From Haloferax mediterranei ATCC 33500 (lineage in GTDB: Archaea > Halobacteriota > Halobacteria > Halobacteriales > Haloferacaceae), in NCBI RefSeq assembly GCF_000306765.2, contig NC_017941.2:2666001-2730000 (forward strand): DNA of 64,000 nt. The letters run 5' to 3'. Positions within the stretch are counted from its first letter, which is position 1, and each line of letters begins with the position of its first letter. The position numbers and the translations under genes are program-made. Below, piece after piece: positions 18,213 through 26,560 of the stretch. The notes under the pieces are model-generated. The model had not been told where the DNA came from and searched no databases. It saw only the letters and a list, made by a program, of their open reading frames with translations.

Positions 18213-18905
18213 GTGTTCGGCCTTGGCGACCTGAATCTCACCTACCTCGTCAGCATTACTCTCGTCTCACTGTACGTGAGTACCGTGGCTGTCGTCCTCA
18301 GCGCCGCCATCGGCCTTCCGATATCCCTCGCCGTCGGCTTCCGCGACTTTTACGGAAAGTCCGTCGTAACCTCCATCATCTCGACGGGGATGGGATTTCC
18401 GAGCGTCGTCGTGGGTCTCGTCGTCCTCCTCGGACTCTCACGGTCGGGACCGCTCGGCACGTTCGACCTCCTGTTTACGCCCGAGGCCATGATTATCTCG
18501 CAGACGATTCTCGCACTCCCCGTCCTCGTGAGCGTCTCGCTTTCCGCGGTCCAATCGGTCCCACAGGACCTCAGAGACGCCGCGTTCGCCGCGGGCGGAA
18601 CCTCGACTGACGTTGCCTTCCTCGTCGTCCGTGAGGCTCGCTACGGTATCGTCACGGCACTCTTAGCCGCGTACGGCCGCGCCATAAGCGAAGTCGGGTC
18701 CGTGCTCATCGTCGGCGGTAACATCGTCTTCTCCGACAGCACGTCGTTCACGCGGACGCTCACGACCGCCATCACGGTCGAAGCGCGGAAGGGGAACATC
18801 GAGACGGGTATCGCCCTCGGAACGATTCTGTTGACGCTCGTCCTGACAGTGAACGCACTCGGCGCGCGCTTCCGTGACCGAACGCCGAGGGGAGGCAACC
18901 GATGA
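18213..18905 (+). CDS. tupB: ABC transporter permease, tungstate type
   Basis: 230 residues from GTG 18213, with about five hydrophobic helices. The cytoplasmic loop RDAAFAAGGTSTDVAFLVVREARYG is the EAA-like motif that contacts the ATPase. It lies between TupA and TupC and overlaps tupC by 4 nt. Confidence 0.9.
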   Translation: MFGLGDLNLTYLVSITLVSLYVSTVAVVLSAAIGLPISLAVGFRDFYGKSVVTSIISTGMGFPSVVVGLVVLLGLSRSGPLGTFDLLFTPEAMIISQTILALPVLVSVSLSAVQSVPQDLRDAAFAAGGTSTDVAFLVVREARYGIVTALLAAYGRAISEVGSVLIVGGNIVFSDSTSFTRTLTTAITVEARKGNIETGIALGTILLTLVLTVNALGARFRDRTPRGGNR

Positions 18906-19735
18906 CGAGCGAGAGGCGGTCACCGGATACGCACGAGTCGGCAGCAACAGGCGAAAAGCGGGCAGGTACCCGACTGGCCGCCCGCAACCTCAGTCACGGC
19001 TTCGAAAACGGTGCTATCCTCGAAGACATCTCCATCGCCGTCGAACCCGGCGAGATTCTCGCCGTCGTCGGCCCCTCCGGAACCGGAAAGACGACGCTCT
19101 TTCGACTGCTCGCGATGTTCGAGCGACCGACAGATGGGACGGTCGAAGTCGACGGCGACGACGTGTGGGAACTCCCCGAAGAGCGTCGGCTAGCCGTTAG
19201 ACGCCGGGTTGGAATGGCGTTTCAGAGTCGGAGTCTCTTCTCTTCGACTGTCGTCGAGAACGTCTCGTACGGACTGCGCGTGCGGCGGGCGTGGTCGGCT
19301 CGGCTCCGCGATGCGGTCGAGAGCGCCTTCGGCTCCGACGAACCGTCAGAGACCGTCGTGACGGCGTTGCAGACTGTCGGCATGGCGGATAAGATACACC
19401 GCGACGCTGCGTCGCTCTCAGCCGGTGAGGCCCAACGGGTTGCCATCGCGCGGGCGCTCGCGCCGGACCCCGACGTGTTACTCCTCGACGAGCCGACGTC
19501 GAATCTCGACCCGCGAAACACCGCCGCCATCGAGTCGGCGATGCGAGCAGCGCGCGACCGCGGCATCGCCGTCGCGTTGGCGACCCACGATATGCAACAA
19601 GCACAACGAGTGTCTGACCGGACGGCCGTCCTCCTTGATGGGACGTGTATCGAATCGGGGCCGACTGCGCAGGTATTCGAATCGCCAGCCGACGACCGGG
19701 TTCGAAGATTTGTCGAAGGTAAACTCGTTTACTGA
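18902..19735 (+). CDS. tupC: ABC transporter ATP-binding protein, tungstate type
   Basis: 277 residues. Walker A GPSGTGKTTLF is near residue 57, the signature LSAGEAQRVAIARAL and Walker B VLLLDEPTSNLD follow, and the switch His is in ATHDM. It powers uptake through TupB. The start ATGA overlaps the tupB stop. Confidence 0.92.
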   Translation: MTSERRSPDTHESAATGEKRAGTRLAARNLSHGFENGAILEDISIAVEPGEILAVVGPSGTGKTTLFRLLAMFERPTDGTVEVDGDDVWELPEERRLAVRRRVGMAFQSRSLFSSTVVENVSYGLRVRRAWSARLRDAVESAFGSDEPSETVVTALQTVGMADKIHRDAASLSAGEAQRVAIARALAPDPDVLLLDEPTSNLDPRNTAAIESAMRAARDRGIAVALATHDMQQAQRVSDRTAVLLDGTCIESGPTAQVFESPADDRVRRFVEGKLVY

Positions 19736-19814
19736 TGGCAAAATACCGCGGTTTGCTGGAAGGCGAAAGAGCCGAATATGGGACGTAACCAGCGTGTGAC
19801 TGCCGTCTGACACA

Positions 19815-19822
19815 GCTTTAAG
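19815..19822 (+). promoter_or_regulatory. TATA-like box in a gene-free interval
   Basis: gctttaag looks like a haloarchaeal TATA element but has no ORF about 25 nt downstream. It may drive the candidate RNA described at 19845-19966. Confidence 0.35.
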
Positions 19823-19844
19823 GTCCGAGGAGCGTACCCCAGAA

Positions 19845-19966
19845 TAGGGCGCGCATTTCCGGCCTCAGTTCCCATCCTCCCACCCGCGCGCCCGGCACAC
19901 ACCACCACCTTCGTCGTTCTGGTTCCCCCGGTACGGCGTGCGGCGCCGCCACCACGGCGCCATTTT
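19845..19966 (+). ncRNA. Candidate small RNA (unrecognised)
   Basis: GC-rich stretch without a credible ORF, about 25 nt after a TATA-like box. It ends in a perfect 7-bp hairpin (ggcgccg/cggcgcc, loop ccacca, 19942-19961) followed by a short T-run. I do not recognise RNase P, SRP RNA or a known riboswitch. The call is inference from layout only. Confidence 0.25.
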
Positions 19967-20014
19967 CGAGTGACCTACTCAGTGAGCGAATGCGCTCTGC
20001 TCCGAGTCGTGTCA

Positions 20015-20668
20015 TCAGCCGAGGAGCTTCGACCGGACCTCTTTAAGCGCATCGCGTTCCGCAATGAGTGCCAACTGGTCACCGGGTTCAACAATCGTCC
20101 CTGGAAGCGGAATCGTCATCGATTCGTGCTTCCGCCCGTGAGCGTAGACGCGCCCACCCGACCCGAGGTCGATGTTAGCGACGTGTTCGCCGATGATGGG
20201 TGCACCTTCGGGAACCCGAACCGTTGTGAGACTGAGTTGGTCGGTCAAGTCGCCGATGGCGTTGAAGTCACCCCCGAGGAGTGCCGTCTTCGCACCGGCC
20301 GCACCGAGACGTTCGGGATAGACGATTTCGTCGACGCCGTCGGCATAGCGCTCGTAAATCTCCTGCCGGTAGTCTTCGCTGATTCGCATGACCGTCCGGC
20401 AGCCGAACTCTTTGCCGAGCATACACGCCGCGAAGTTGATGTTCGGGTCGCCGGTTAGCCCACCAATCGCGTCGGCGTCTTCGATGCCCGCCTCTTTCAG
20501 GACACTTTCTGTCCCGCCGTCACCGAGGATGGCGTCGAATCCTTCGTCGCGGGCGCGGTCGACTTTCCGTTCGTTGTTGTCGACGATGGTCAGGTCGTGT
20601 CCCTCCTCTCGAAGCACCCGCGCGGTCCGGGAACCGACGCGACCATATCCTACGATAACGCACTTCAT
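20015..20668 (-). CDS. TrkA-family potassium-channel regulatory protein
   Basis: 217 residues from ATG 20668. VIVGYGRVGSRTARVLREEG is the Rossmann NAD-binding motif of TrkA-N, and the C-terminal half (VPEGAPIIGEHVANIDL to PGDQLALIAERD) is a TrkA-C domain. Such proteins gate K+ uptake, important for a salt-in halophile. No TrkH gene is adjacent. The upstream in-frame ATG at 20683 adds five residues before the first strand and is less likely. Confidence 0.9.
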   Translation of the reverse strand: MKCVIVGYGRVGSRTARVLREEGHDLTIVDNNERKVDRARDEGFDAILGDGGTESVLKEAGIEDADAIGGLTGDPNINFAACMLGKEFGCRTVMRISEDYRQEIYERYADGVDEIVYPERLGAAGAKTALLGGDFNAIGDLTDQLSLTTVRVPEGAPIIGEHVANIDLGSGGRVYAHGRKHESMTIPLPGTIVEPGDQLALIAERDALKEVRSKLLG

Positions 20669-20710
20669 GGTATTACTATGCACACCAGGTGGCTAAAAGA
20701 TAGTCCCCGG

Positions 20711-21328
20711 TCAGGTTCGGGTGCGTTCGAGGTGTTCAGTTAGCGAGTCGATGGTCTCTGTGAGGGGCGAGGTTCCGAACAGAGCCACGAGGGCCGCGCC
20801 GACGCTGTCGAAGACGAGGTCGATAATCGTGTCGCCGAGTCCGTACTGGACGAGGATGGCCTCCATCCCGACTGCGTCGGCCGCGAGGCGTGCACCGAAC
20901 TCCAACACCTCCCAGAAGACGCCCGCTGCGAGGGTAAAAAGTAGGATGTAAACGAACATAAACCGGTCAGGAAAGTAGACGGCGTCGGAGTACTCGTCGA
21001 TGGCCCGCGCCGTCGTGTAGCCGACGGCAGCGACCACCGTCGCCGAGAGCGTGTGGGTAACGTGGTCCCACCAATCGATGTAGTGGTACGGCCCGAGCAT
21101 CCCGATTGCGTGGAGCAGAACCGCCATCGCCAGCCACATGCCAAGAAACGGGTGAAGTCTAATCTGCCAGTCGCGACGGAGTATCGCGGGGAGAAACGTC
21201 GCACTGAGCGCGACGACAGCGTTGACGAGGACGCTCAGATTCCGCGTATACACGCCCGCGAAGAAGATGAGACAGATAGCGAGCTGTATCGCTCGGCCTA
21301 CCACTCGCTCGCTCTGCTGTGACCACAT
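20711..21328 (-). CDS. Multi-pass membrane protein, DUF2238/YjdF-like
   Basis: About 205 residues from ATG 21328, with six or more hydrophobic segments. The sequence YHYIDWWDHVTHTLSATVVA and FWEVLEFGARL are characteristic of the PF09997 membrane family as I remember it. The role is unknown. A longer start at 21397 would add an extra hydrophobic stretch overlapping the divergent promoter. Confidence 0.75.
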   Translation of the reverse strand: MWSQQSERVVGRAIQLAICLIFFAGVYTRNLSVLVNAVVALSATFLPAILRRDWQIRLHPFLGMWLAMAVLLHAIGMLGPYHYIDWWDHVTHTLSATVVAAVGYTTARAIDEYSDAVYFPDRFMFVYILLFTLAAGVFWEVLEFGARLAADAVGMEAILVQYGLGDTIIDLVFDSVGAALVALFGTSPLTETIDSLTEHLERTRT

Positions 21329-21429
21329 AGATACCGATACGTACGCCATAGACACGCTAAATCCCGGTGTGGCAAGAGCTAGCACAACCACCGACATTGT
21401 TTTTCCTTCTGGTTACATACGCCCCACCG

Positions 21430-22041
21430 ATGATGGCCACCACTCACGCCCTCGCGGGTGTCGTCCTCGGCACCGCCGTGTGGGCGTTGGTCCCCGAGGC
21501 CGGGATGCTTCCGGTCCTCGCGGCCGCACTGGGCGGCCTGTTCCCCGACTTCGACTTGTACGCAGGACACCGGAAAACACTCCACTTCCCTGTGTATTTC
21601 AGCGCACTCGCCGCTCCAGCGAGTGTAATCGCCGCGTTGAATCCGACTACCACCAGCCTCGCCGTCGCACTGTTCCTCGCGGCCGCCGCGCTGCACTCCG
21701 CTTCGGACGTGCTCGGCGGCGGCCTCGAACTCAAGCCGTGGCTCGGCACGTCCGAGCGCGCCGTGTACGACCACTGGAATGGCCGCTGGCTCGCCCCGAA
21801 ACGGCTGATTCGGTACGATGGCGCACCTGAAGACCTCGCGCTAACGCTTGCCTTCGCCGTTCCACCTGTCGTCGCCTTTGACGGACTCGTCGAGATGCTC
21901 GTCATCGGTGCAGTCGCTATCTCGGGCATCTACGTGCTGCTCCGGAAACCGATGGTCACGATTGCCGAGAAACTCGTCGATGCGATGCCAGACCACGTTA
22001 TCGACCACGTCCCCGAACGATTCGTGCAGGACCTCCGGTAG
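21430..22041 (+). CDS. Membrane-bound metal-dependent hydrolase family protein
   Basis: 203 residues. TTHALAGVVLG, GGLFPDFDLYAGHRKTLHFP and AAALHSASDVLGGGLE follow the pattern of the YdjM/YbcI-like metal-dependent hydrolase family with conserved His and Asp in the first two helices. Several transmembrane segments are visible. Substrate unknown. Divergent from the preceding membrane gene. Confidence 0.8.
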   Translation: MMATTHALAGVVLGTAVWALVPEAGMLPVLAAALGGLFPDFDLYAGHRKTLHFPVYFSALAAPASVIAALNPTTTSLAVALFLAAAALHSASDVLGGGLELKPWLGTSERAVYDHWNGRWLAPKRLIRYDGAPEDLALTLAFAVPPVVAFDGLVEMLVIGAVAISGIYVLLRKPMVTIAEKLVDAMPDHVIDHVPERFVQDLR

Positions 22042-22150
22042 TCGGTCCCGTCGTCCAGCCCGGCCGTCACAACTCCGAAAAAGGAGAAGACGAAGACGCG
22101 TAACTGCTCACACCAGACAGTCTTAGTCAAACAGTAGGTGGTTGAGAGGG

Positions 22151-22240
22151 AGTCGGTTAGTCAGGAATCGAGTAGTCAGGAGTTGGCTAGTCAGGAATCG
22201 AGTAGTCGGCCAGTCAAGAGTCGGTTAGTCAATCGGTCAC
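22151..22240. repeat. Short direct repeats tagtcaggaatcgagtagtc
   Basis: The 20-base unit occurs exactly at 22158-22177 and 22188-22207, 30 bp apart, with degenerate copies on both sides (agtcggttagtc at 22151 and 22219). It occupies the gap between the convergent hydrolase and MFS genes, running slightly into the MFS 3' end. Confidence 0.8.
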
Positions 22241-23554
22241 TTCGGCACTCTTCGTCGGTGTTGCCTCGGTCCGTGACTCGCGTCGGTGGAGCAGATAGGC
22301 ACACAGCACCGCGATACTTCCTGCAGCGGTGGCAATACCGAACGCCACGCGATAGCCAGCGGGTGTGTAGACTCGTGCGCCGGCGACGGTCTCGCCCGTC
22401 CAGTAGGCGTCGAGCGCGAAGCCCATCACCGCGGGGAAAACGGCCGCGCCGAAGTACCCCATGCTGTTTATCGCACCTGTCGCCGTCGCACTCGCGGTTG
22501 CGTCGTGTCGCTCCTTGGCGACGGTGAAAGCGATGACCGCCCCTCCCATGACAAACAGGGCGGCGAAAAGCAGGACGCCGACCACGAGCAACGGCGGCGT
22601 CACGAGGAGGAAGATGAGACTGTAGGAGACAGTAAACACCAGACAAGACGCGAGGATGAATTCGGTTCGGTGGCCCAGTCGGTCCGAGAGCGTCCCGATG
22701 ACGGGCGACCCGAGGAGAAACCCGATGTTGCCGACGAAAACGAAAAGCGAAGCCGTCTGAACCGACACGTCGTAGAGGTCGGCAATGTACGGCACCCCCC
22801 ACAATCCGGTGACGGTGAAGTTCGTCCCGATGACCAGAAAGAGCATCGTCCCCATCAACCACGTCTCGAACTCCCCGAGAACTCGTCTGGTGTTCGTGAC
22901 GACGGTCGAGAACTCGACGTTCGACTCCGGTGGCTGGACGCCGTCGAGTGGGTCGAACCCGGCGTCACGCGGTCGGTCTCGAACCGCGAGATACGTCACC
23001 ACCGCGAGGCCGACACCGCCGACACCGATTGCAAGGAGGACGGACCGCCACCCGGCGCTGTCGATTGCGATAGCCAACGGCGTCGTGGCGAGAACACCGC
23101 CCATGCCCGCCGCCGCGACGGTCCACCCGGTCATCGTGGCGAACTCGTCCGGTCGATACCAGTTCGCGAGGAACCGCAACGTCGCCGTGTAGAGGACGCT
23201 TCCGCCAAGCCCCAACAGTGCTCGTGAGGCGAACGCGATGCCATAAGTCGGTGCAAGCGCGAATCCGAACACCCCGACTGCCATCACCCCGAGCCCACCG
23301 GCGGCAACTCGACGCGACCCCGTACGGTCTACGAGGATTCCCGCGGGTAGCTGTAGCCCGGCGTAGATGTAGAAAAAGGAGGCGTGCAACAGACCGAGTT
23401 CCGTTCCGGTCGTGTCGAACGCCCGCGAAAGGTCATCGGCGAGGACGGCCGATGTTACCCGATGGAAACTGACGAGCAGAAACCCGGCCGTGAGGAGCGC
23501 CCAGAGGACCCATCGGAGGCGTGTCGGACTGGTCCGAATCGAGAACCGTGTCAT
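22229..23554 (-). CDS. Major facilitator superfamily transporter
   Basis: 441 residues with twelve hydrophobic segments. Motif A-like GILVDRTGSRR is after helix 2 and GSPVIGTLSDRLGHRTE in the second half. The N-terminal half includes RVTSAVLADDLSRAF, as in MFS sugar-phosphate or nitrate-like permeases, but the substrate cannot be told. It is convergent with the membrane hydrolase gene. Confidence 0.88.
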   Translation of the reverse strand: MTRFSIRTSPTRLRWVLWALLTAGFLLVSFHRVTSAVLADDLSRAFDTTGTELGLLHASFFYIYAGLQLPAGILVDRTGSRRVAAGGLGVMAVGVFGFALAPTYGIAFASRALLGLGGSVLYTATLRFLANWYRPDEFATMTGWTVAAAGMGGVLATTPLAIAIDSAGWRSVLLAIGVGGVGLAVVTYLAVRDRPRDAGFDPLDGVQPPESNVEFSTVVTNTRRVLGEFETWLMGTMLFLVIGTNFTVTGLWGVPYIADLYDVSVQTASLFVFVGNIGFLLGSPVIGTLSDRLGHRTEFILASCLVFTVSYSLIFLLVTPPLLVVGVLLFAALFVMGGAVIAFTVAKERHDATASATATGAINSMGYFGAAVFPAVMGFALDAYWTGETVAGARVYTPAGYRVAFGIATAAGSIAVLCAYLLHRRESRTEATPTKSAEVTD

Positions 23555-23658
23555 GAGTCACGAAACAGAGCGTGCGTGTAAATGTCTATCGAGGAGAACG
23601 ATGGAAAGCAGGTACCGGTCATCGGGAGAAAAGCTCCCAGTCACAGCCACCCCTCCGG

Positions 23659-23666
23659 GTTTATGG
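23659..23666 (+). promoter_or_regulatory. TATA-like box of the Nudix-like gene
   Basis: gtttatgg lies 25-32 nt before ATG 23691, indicating a leaderless transcript and fixing that start. Confidence 0.5.
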
Positions 23667-23690
23667 CAGTGTGTCTTCAGTTCATCTGTG

Positions 23691-24194
23691 ATGGTTACCT
23701 TGGAAGACCCAGAACAACTCCGCGACCGAGAAAACATCGCGTTTCACGAGGAGACACACATCGTCGGGCACGAGGAGTTCGAATCCTGCCGCGACGACTT
23801 AGATAGTCACGTCGCAGTCGGTGTCACCAACGACGCGAGCGAGGTTCTCCTGATGGACGACGGGTCGCACGGGTGGACACTCACCGCCTTCCCGGCCGAA
23901 CCGGGCGACGATTGGGTGGCGACTGCCCGCGAAGGAGTGCAGTCGTTGATTGGCGTTCCCGTCGAACTCGACTGCCCGGAGCGAGTCCGCCGTATCGACT
24001 TCCAAAAGGAAGGGACGGACCAGCAAACCACGATATACAACGTCGTCTGCCGAGCGGTGCCCGTGGAAGGGTGTCCAGTCGCTTCGAACCCTGAACTCGA
24101 CGGCGAAGCGCTACAGGACCTCAGATGGTTCGACGAAATTCCGACGGAGTGTGAGGGACCGATTGTCGAGGATATCCGGTTGTTTGTCGAGTGA
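23691..24194 (+). CDS. Nudix-fold protein with degenerate Nudix box
   Basis: 167 residues. VGVTNDASEVLLMDDGSHGWTLTAF resembles the Nudix beta-sheet lead-in, but the expected GxxxxxExxxxxxxREUxEExGU box is reduced to PGDDWVATAREGVQSLIGV, lacking the metal-binding glutamates. It may bind nucleotides without hydrolysing them or use another site. The C-terminal half ends with LRWFDEIP, a Nudix-like tail. Confidence 0.7.
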   Translation: MVTLEDPEQLRDRENIAFHEETHIVGHEEFESCRDDLDSHVAVGVTNDASEVLLMDDGSHGWTLTAFPAEPGDDWVATAREGVQSLIGVPVELDCPERVRRIDFQKEGTDQQTTIYNVVCRAVPVEGCPVASNPELDGEALQDLRWFDEIPTECEGPIVEDIRLFVE

Positions 24195-24229
24195 AAATCC
24201 CGCAGGAATGACGAAACCGTCTCCTTCAG

Positions 24230-25129
24230 TCAGTTCGACGAATTAGCGACAGCCCGGTCGTACCACGATGGCTGTTCCACCATCGTCGACCCGATATCTG
24301 AGTAGGTGGCCTGTTCTGTCACGTTCACCTCGTCGCCGTTCAGCGTTCCCTGAAATGATAGCTGATACGTTTTGACGAGTCCGTCCGCAGTGACCGTCGC
24401 TGTGAGATTGGCGGCCGTAACGTTCGTCACCATCAGTCCGTCGACTTCCAGTAAATCGCTTTTAAACGACGTCGCAGTGACGCGATAGGTCGATTCGTCC
24501 TGCTTCGTGACTGAGTCGTTCGAAAATCCCGCAAGGAGAACCGGGATCCACCCATTGTTGAGCGGTGTACCGCGAGAGACCTCCGACGGGGGGACGGTTT
24601 GTCCGCTCGGGCCCGCAATGATTCCGTACGTGCTATTCTGTCCCGTCTCGATTTTTCGGAACGCGACAGACCCGTTTGAATAGTGGGCGACCGTGCCGTT
24701 CGTTTCGTTGCCGAACCGCGGGAACGACCCCTCCATAGTCGAATTGAACAGGAAGCGGTTCTCAGTCGATGAGACCTGTGTCGAGACCGTGTTACGGGTG
24801 TATACCGTTCCGTTCTCCGCATAACGGATTTCGGAAACTTCCTGCACTGAGTAGGACGACTCTTGGAGAATAGTTTCGTGGGCACCCGATACTGTAAACG
24901 GTTCTTCGACACCGTCAGCAGTTATTCCCGGCGGGAATTGGGCGGACTCCTCTGCTGTAGTCGTCGCAGTCGTGGTCGTCGTTGTAGCTGTGTTGGGAGT
25001 TGTCGTCGAAGTTGTGTTTGCGGGTGTCGCCGTGTCTGTCGTCGGTGAACCGGGACCGAAGCCAAAGCCGGAACAACCGGCAAGGAGGACGATACTGAGG
25101 GCGGCGAGTGCTGACCAGCGAGAGCACAT
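24230..25129 (-). CDS. Lipoprotein, DUF7537-like
   Basis: 299 residues. ALAALSIVLLAGC is a Sec-type lipoprotein signal, followed by a long Thr-rich linker. The mature domain is rich in beta segments (YSVQEVSEIRYAENGTVYTRNT) and N-x-S/T sites that may be glycosylated. It looks like the haloarchaeal DUF7537 lipoprotein family from memory. Function unknown. Confidence 0.75.
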   Translation of the reverse strand: MCSRWSALAALSIVLLAGCSGFGFGPGSPTTDTATPANTTSTTTPNTATTTTTTATTTAEESAQFPPGITADGVEEPFTVSGAHETILQESSYSVQEVSEIRYAENGTVYTRNTVSTQVSSTENRFLFNSTMEGSFPRFGNETNGTVAHYSNGSVAFRKIETGQNSTYGIIAGPSGQTVPPSEVSRGTPLNNGWIPVLLAGFSNDSVTKQDESTYRVTATSFKSDLLEVDGLMVTNVTAANLTATVTADGLVKTYQLSFQGTLNGDEVNVTEQATYSDIGSTMVEQPSWYDRAVANSSN

Positions 25130-25224
25130 AAAGACAAATTTCTAACAACTCAAGGAATGTCTTGTGGCTACCTCAACACCGTGGACGCAAAACGGACTCT
25201 CGTGTCGTTCTCGGGTGAGGTTCC

Positions 25225-25569
25225 TCAGCAGACAGCTGCCGGTTTCGATTGGGTCTCCGACTCTCCGCGGGTGAGGAGCGCGGTCACGAGGAAAATCGCC
25301 GCCGTCGGCAGCATGACCAGTCCGATGGTGAACTGCCAGAAGCCGAGGAGGAACAGCCCAAGAGCACTGCCGACAGTTAGGGCGAATCGATTCCGGACTG
25401 CGCCAGCGGCACCAACCCATCCCAACCCGATAACGACCGCGAACAGAACGAGTCGCGATGTTTGATAGCCGGGTTGTGGAAGCAGGGCCACGAGAAATAT
25501 CGTTTGGAGTGCTGCGGCTGCGACTGACGCTCCTCTGAGGATGTTCGCTTTCGAGTAGGAGGGCATCAT
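25225..25569 (-). CDS. Small four-helix membrane protein
   Basis: 114 residues with about four hydrophobic segments (GASVAAAALQTIFLVALL, LVLFAVVIGLGWVGAAGAV, ALTVGSALGLFLLGFW, AAIFLVTALL). Two adjacent in-frame ATG codons start it. No family recognised. Confidence 0.7.
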   Translation of the reverse strand: MMPSYSKANILRGASVAAAALQTIFLVALLPQPGYQTSRLVLFAVVIGLGWVGAAGAVRNRFALTVGSALGLFLLGFWQFTIGLVMLPTAAIFLVTALLTRGESETQSKPAAVC

Positions 25570-25676
25570 ATGTTGTGATACGTCTGTTGGTTAGTTAATA
25601 GTTTTCTCAGAAGTGGGCCGGTCGTGCAGTCAAACCGTTGAGATGGGGTATTGACACCTACAAAGAGAGACGAGGG

Positions 25677-26204
25677 TCACGTCTCCGTTCGCCAGTCCTC
25701 CGCTAACAGTCCGTAGTGGTGCAAGTCGAGGTGTCGCCCGTTGTGGTAGACGTGGTTACGAAGCGTCCCTTCGTGTGTGAAGCCGAGTTTCTCGGCCAGC
25801 CCACGCGAAGCCCGGTTCGAATCGAAGATTCGAGCTACGATTTTGGTAACTGGCAAGTGGTCGAATCCGTATCCGATGAGCAACTGGCAGGCTTCGGTGG
25901 CCAATCCTCGACCGTGGAACTCCGGAGCCACGTAACACGTGAGTTCGGCGTTCCCCCAGTCTTTGTCAATATCTACGAGTCTGACTCTCCCCGCTGGCGC
26001 TTCATCGCGGCAAATGAGCAGTTCGACGTCCGTATTTTGTTCCTCAAACTGTTGGGCTACTGTGTGTCGGCTTCGAGGGTTCGGAGCGCCGAACCCCTGC
26101 CATAAATCGGGGTTGTTGATCATCTCGTGGAGGAAGTCGATGTCCTCCCGTTCGATGGTTCGAAGCGTGACTGTGTCCCCGTGAAGAAACGCGGCTCCGG
26201 GCAT
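25677..26204 (-). CDS. GNAT family N-acetyltransferase
   Basis: 175 residues from ATG 26204. TLRTIEREDIDFLHEMINNP starts the RimJ/RimL-type GNAT fold, YVAPEFHGRGLATEACQLLI carries the acetyl-CoA loop (Q/R-x-x-G-x-G/A type) and ARIFDSNRASRGLAEKLGF the last strands. It acetylates an amine, perhaps a protein N-terminus; the substrate is unknown. The open frame extends upstream in phase for 56 codons (see the next entry). Confidence 0.85.
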   Translation of the reverse strand: MPGAAFLHGDTVTLRTIEREDIDFLHEMINNPDLWQGFGAPNPRSRHTVAQQFEEQNTDVELLICRDEAPAGRVRLVDIDKDWGNAELTCYVAPEFHGRGLATEACQLLIGYGFDHLPVTKIVARIFDSNRASRGLAEKLGFTHEGTLRNHVYHNGRHLDLHHYGLLAEDWRTET

Positions 26205-26372
26205 AATGGAATTTGTTTGATAGAACTGAAATTTGTTTGGGAGTTCGGAGGTTAGTGGGGAGTTGCCGGTGTGCTGTGCTGTCGTCGGGAAGAGGACGTC
26301 GGCGAGCAACGCGATGGCGAACGCCGCTGCGAAGACCAGCCCCGCTAACGCCCGTGCTTTTCGAAGTCGCAT
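26205..26372 (-). other. In-frame hydrophobic extension upstream of the GNAT gene
   Basis: Starting at ATG 26372 the frame reads MRLRKARALAGLVFAAAFAI and further, a basic N-terminus plus a membrane helix, then PNKFQFYQTNSI before the GNAT start. It could be a genuine membrane anchor, or the 5' remnant of another gene fused by deletion. The DNA just before 26204 is AT-rich and promoter-like, which favours a separate GNAT start. Confidence 0.35.
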
Positions 26373-26560
26373 TCATGAGTCTCTGAGGGTTGGTGGTCGG
26401 CCGCGAGGGCCCCTCTTCACGTCGCGGGGCCGGTGATGTCAGTTGGGGGCTCGCTCCGTGAGTCGACGGCGTCAGGGATGGTGACGGTGCGGGGGGTCAT
26501 CGCGGGTTAATTACAGGGGTGGGGAAAGAGAATCAGCCGCTAACTACGCGCCTAAAGCGT

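Noticed and set aside
19818..20015. 65-codon minus-strand frame between tupC and the TrkA-like gene
   Set aside because: Composition is Arg/Trp/Pro-rich, there is no typical start context, and the segment is better explained as a possible RNA or spacer.
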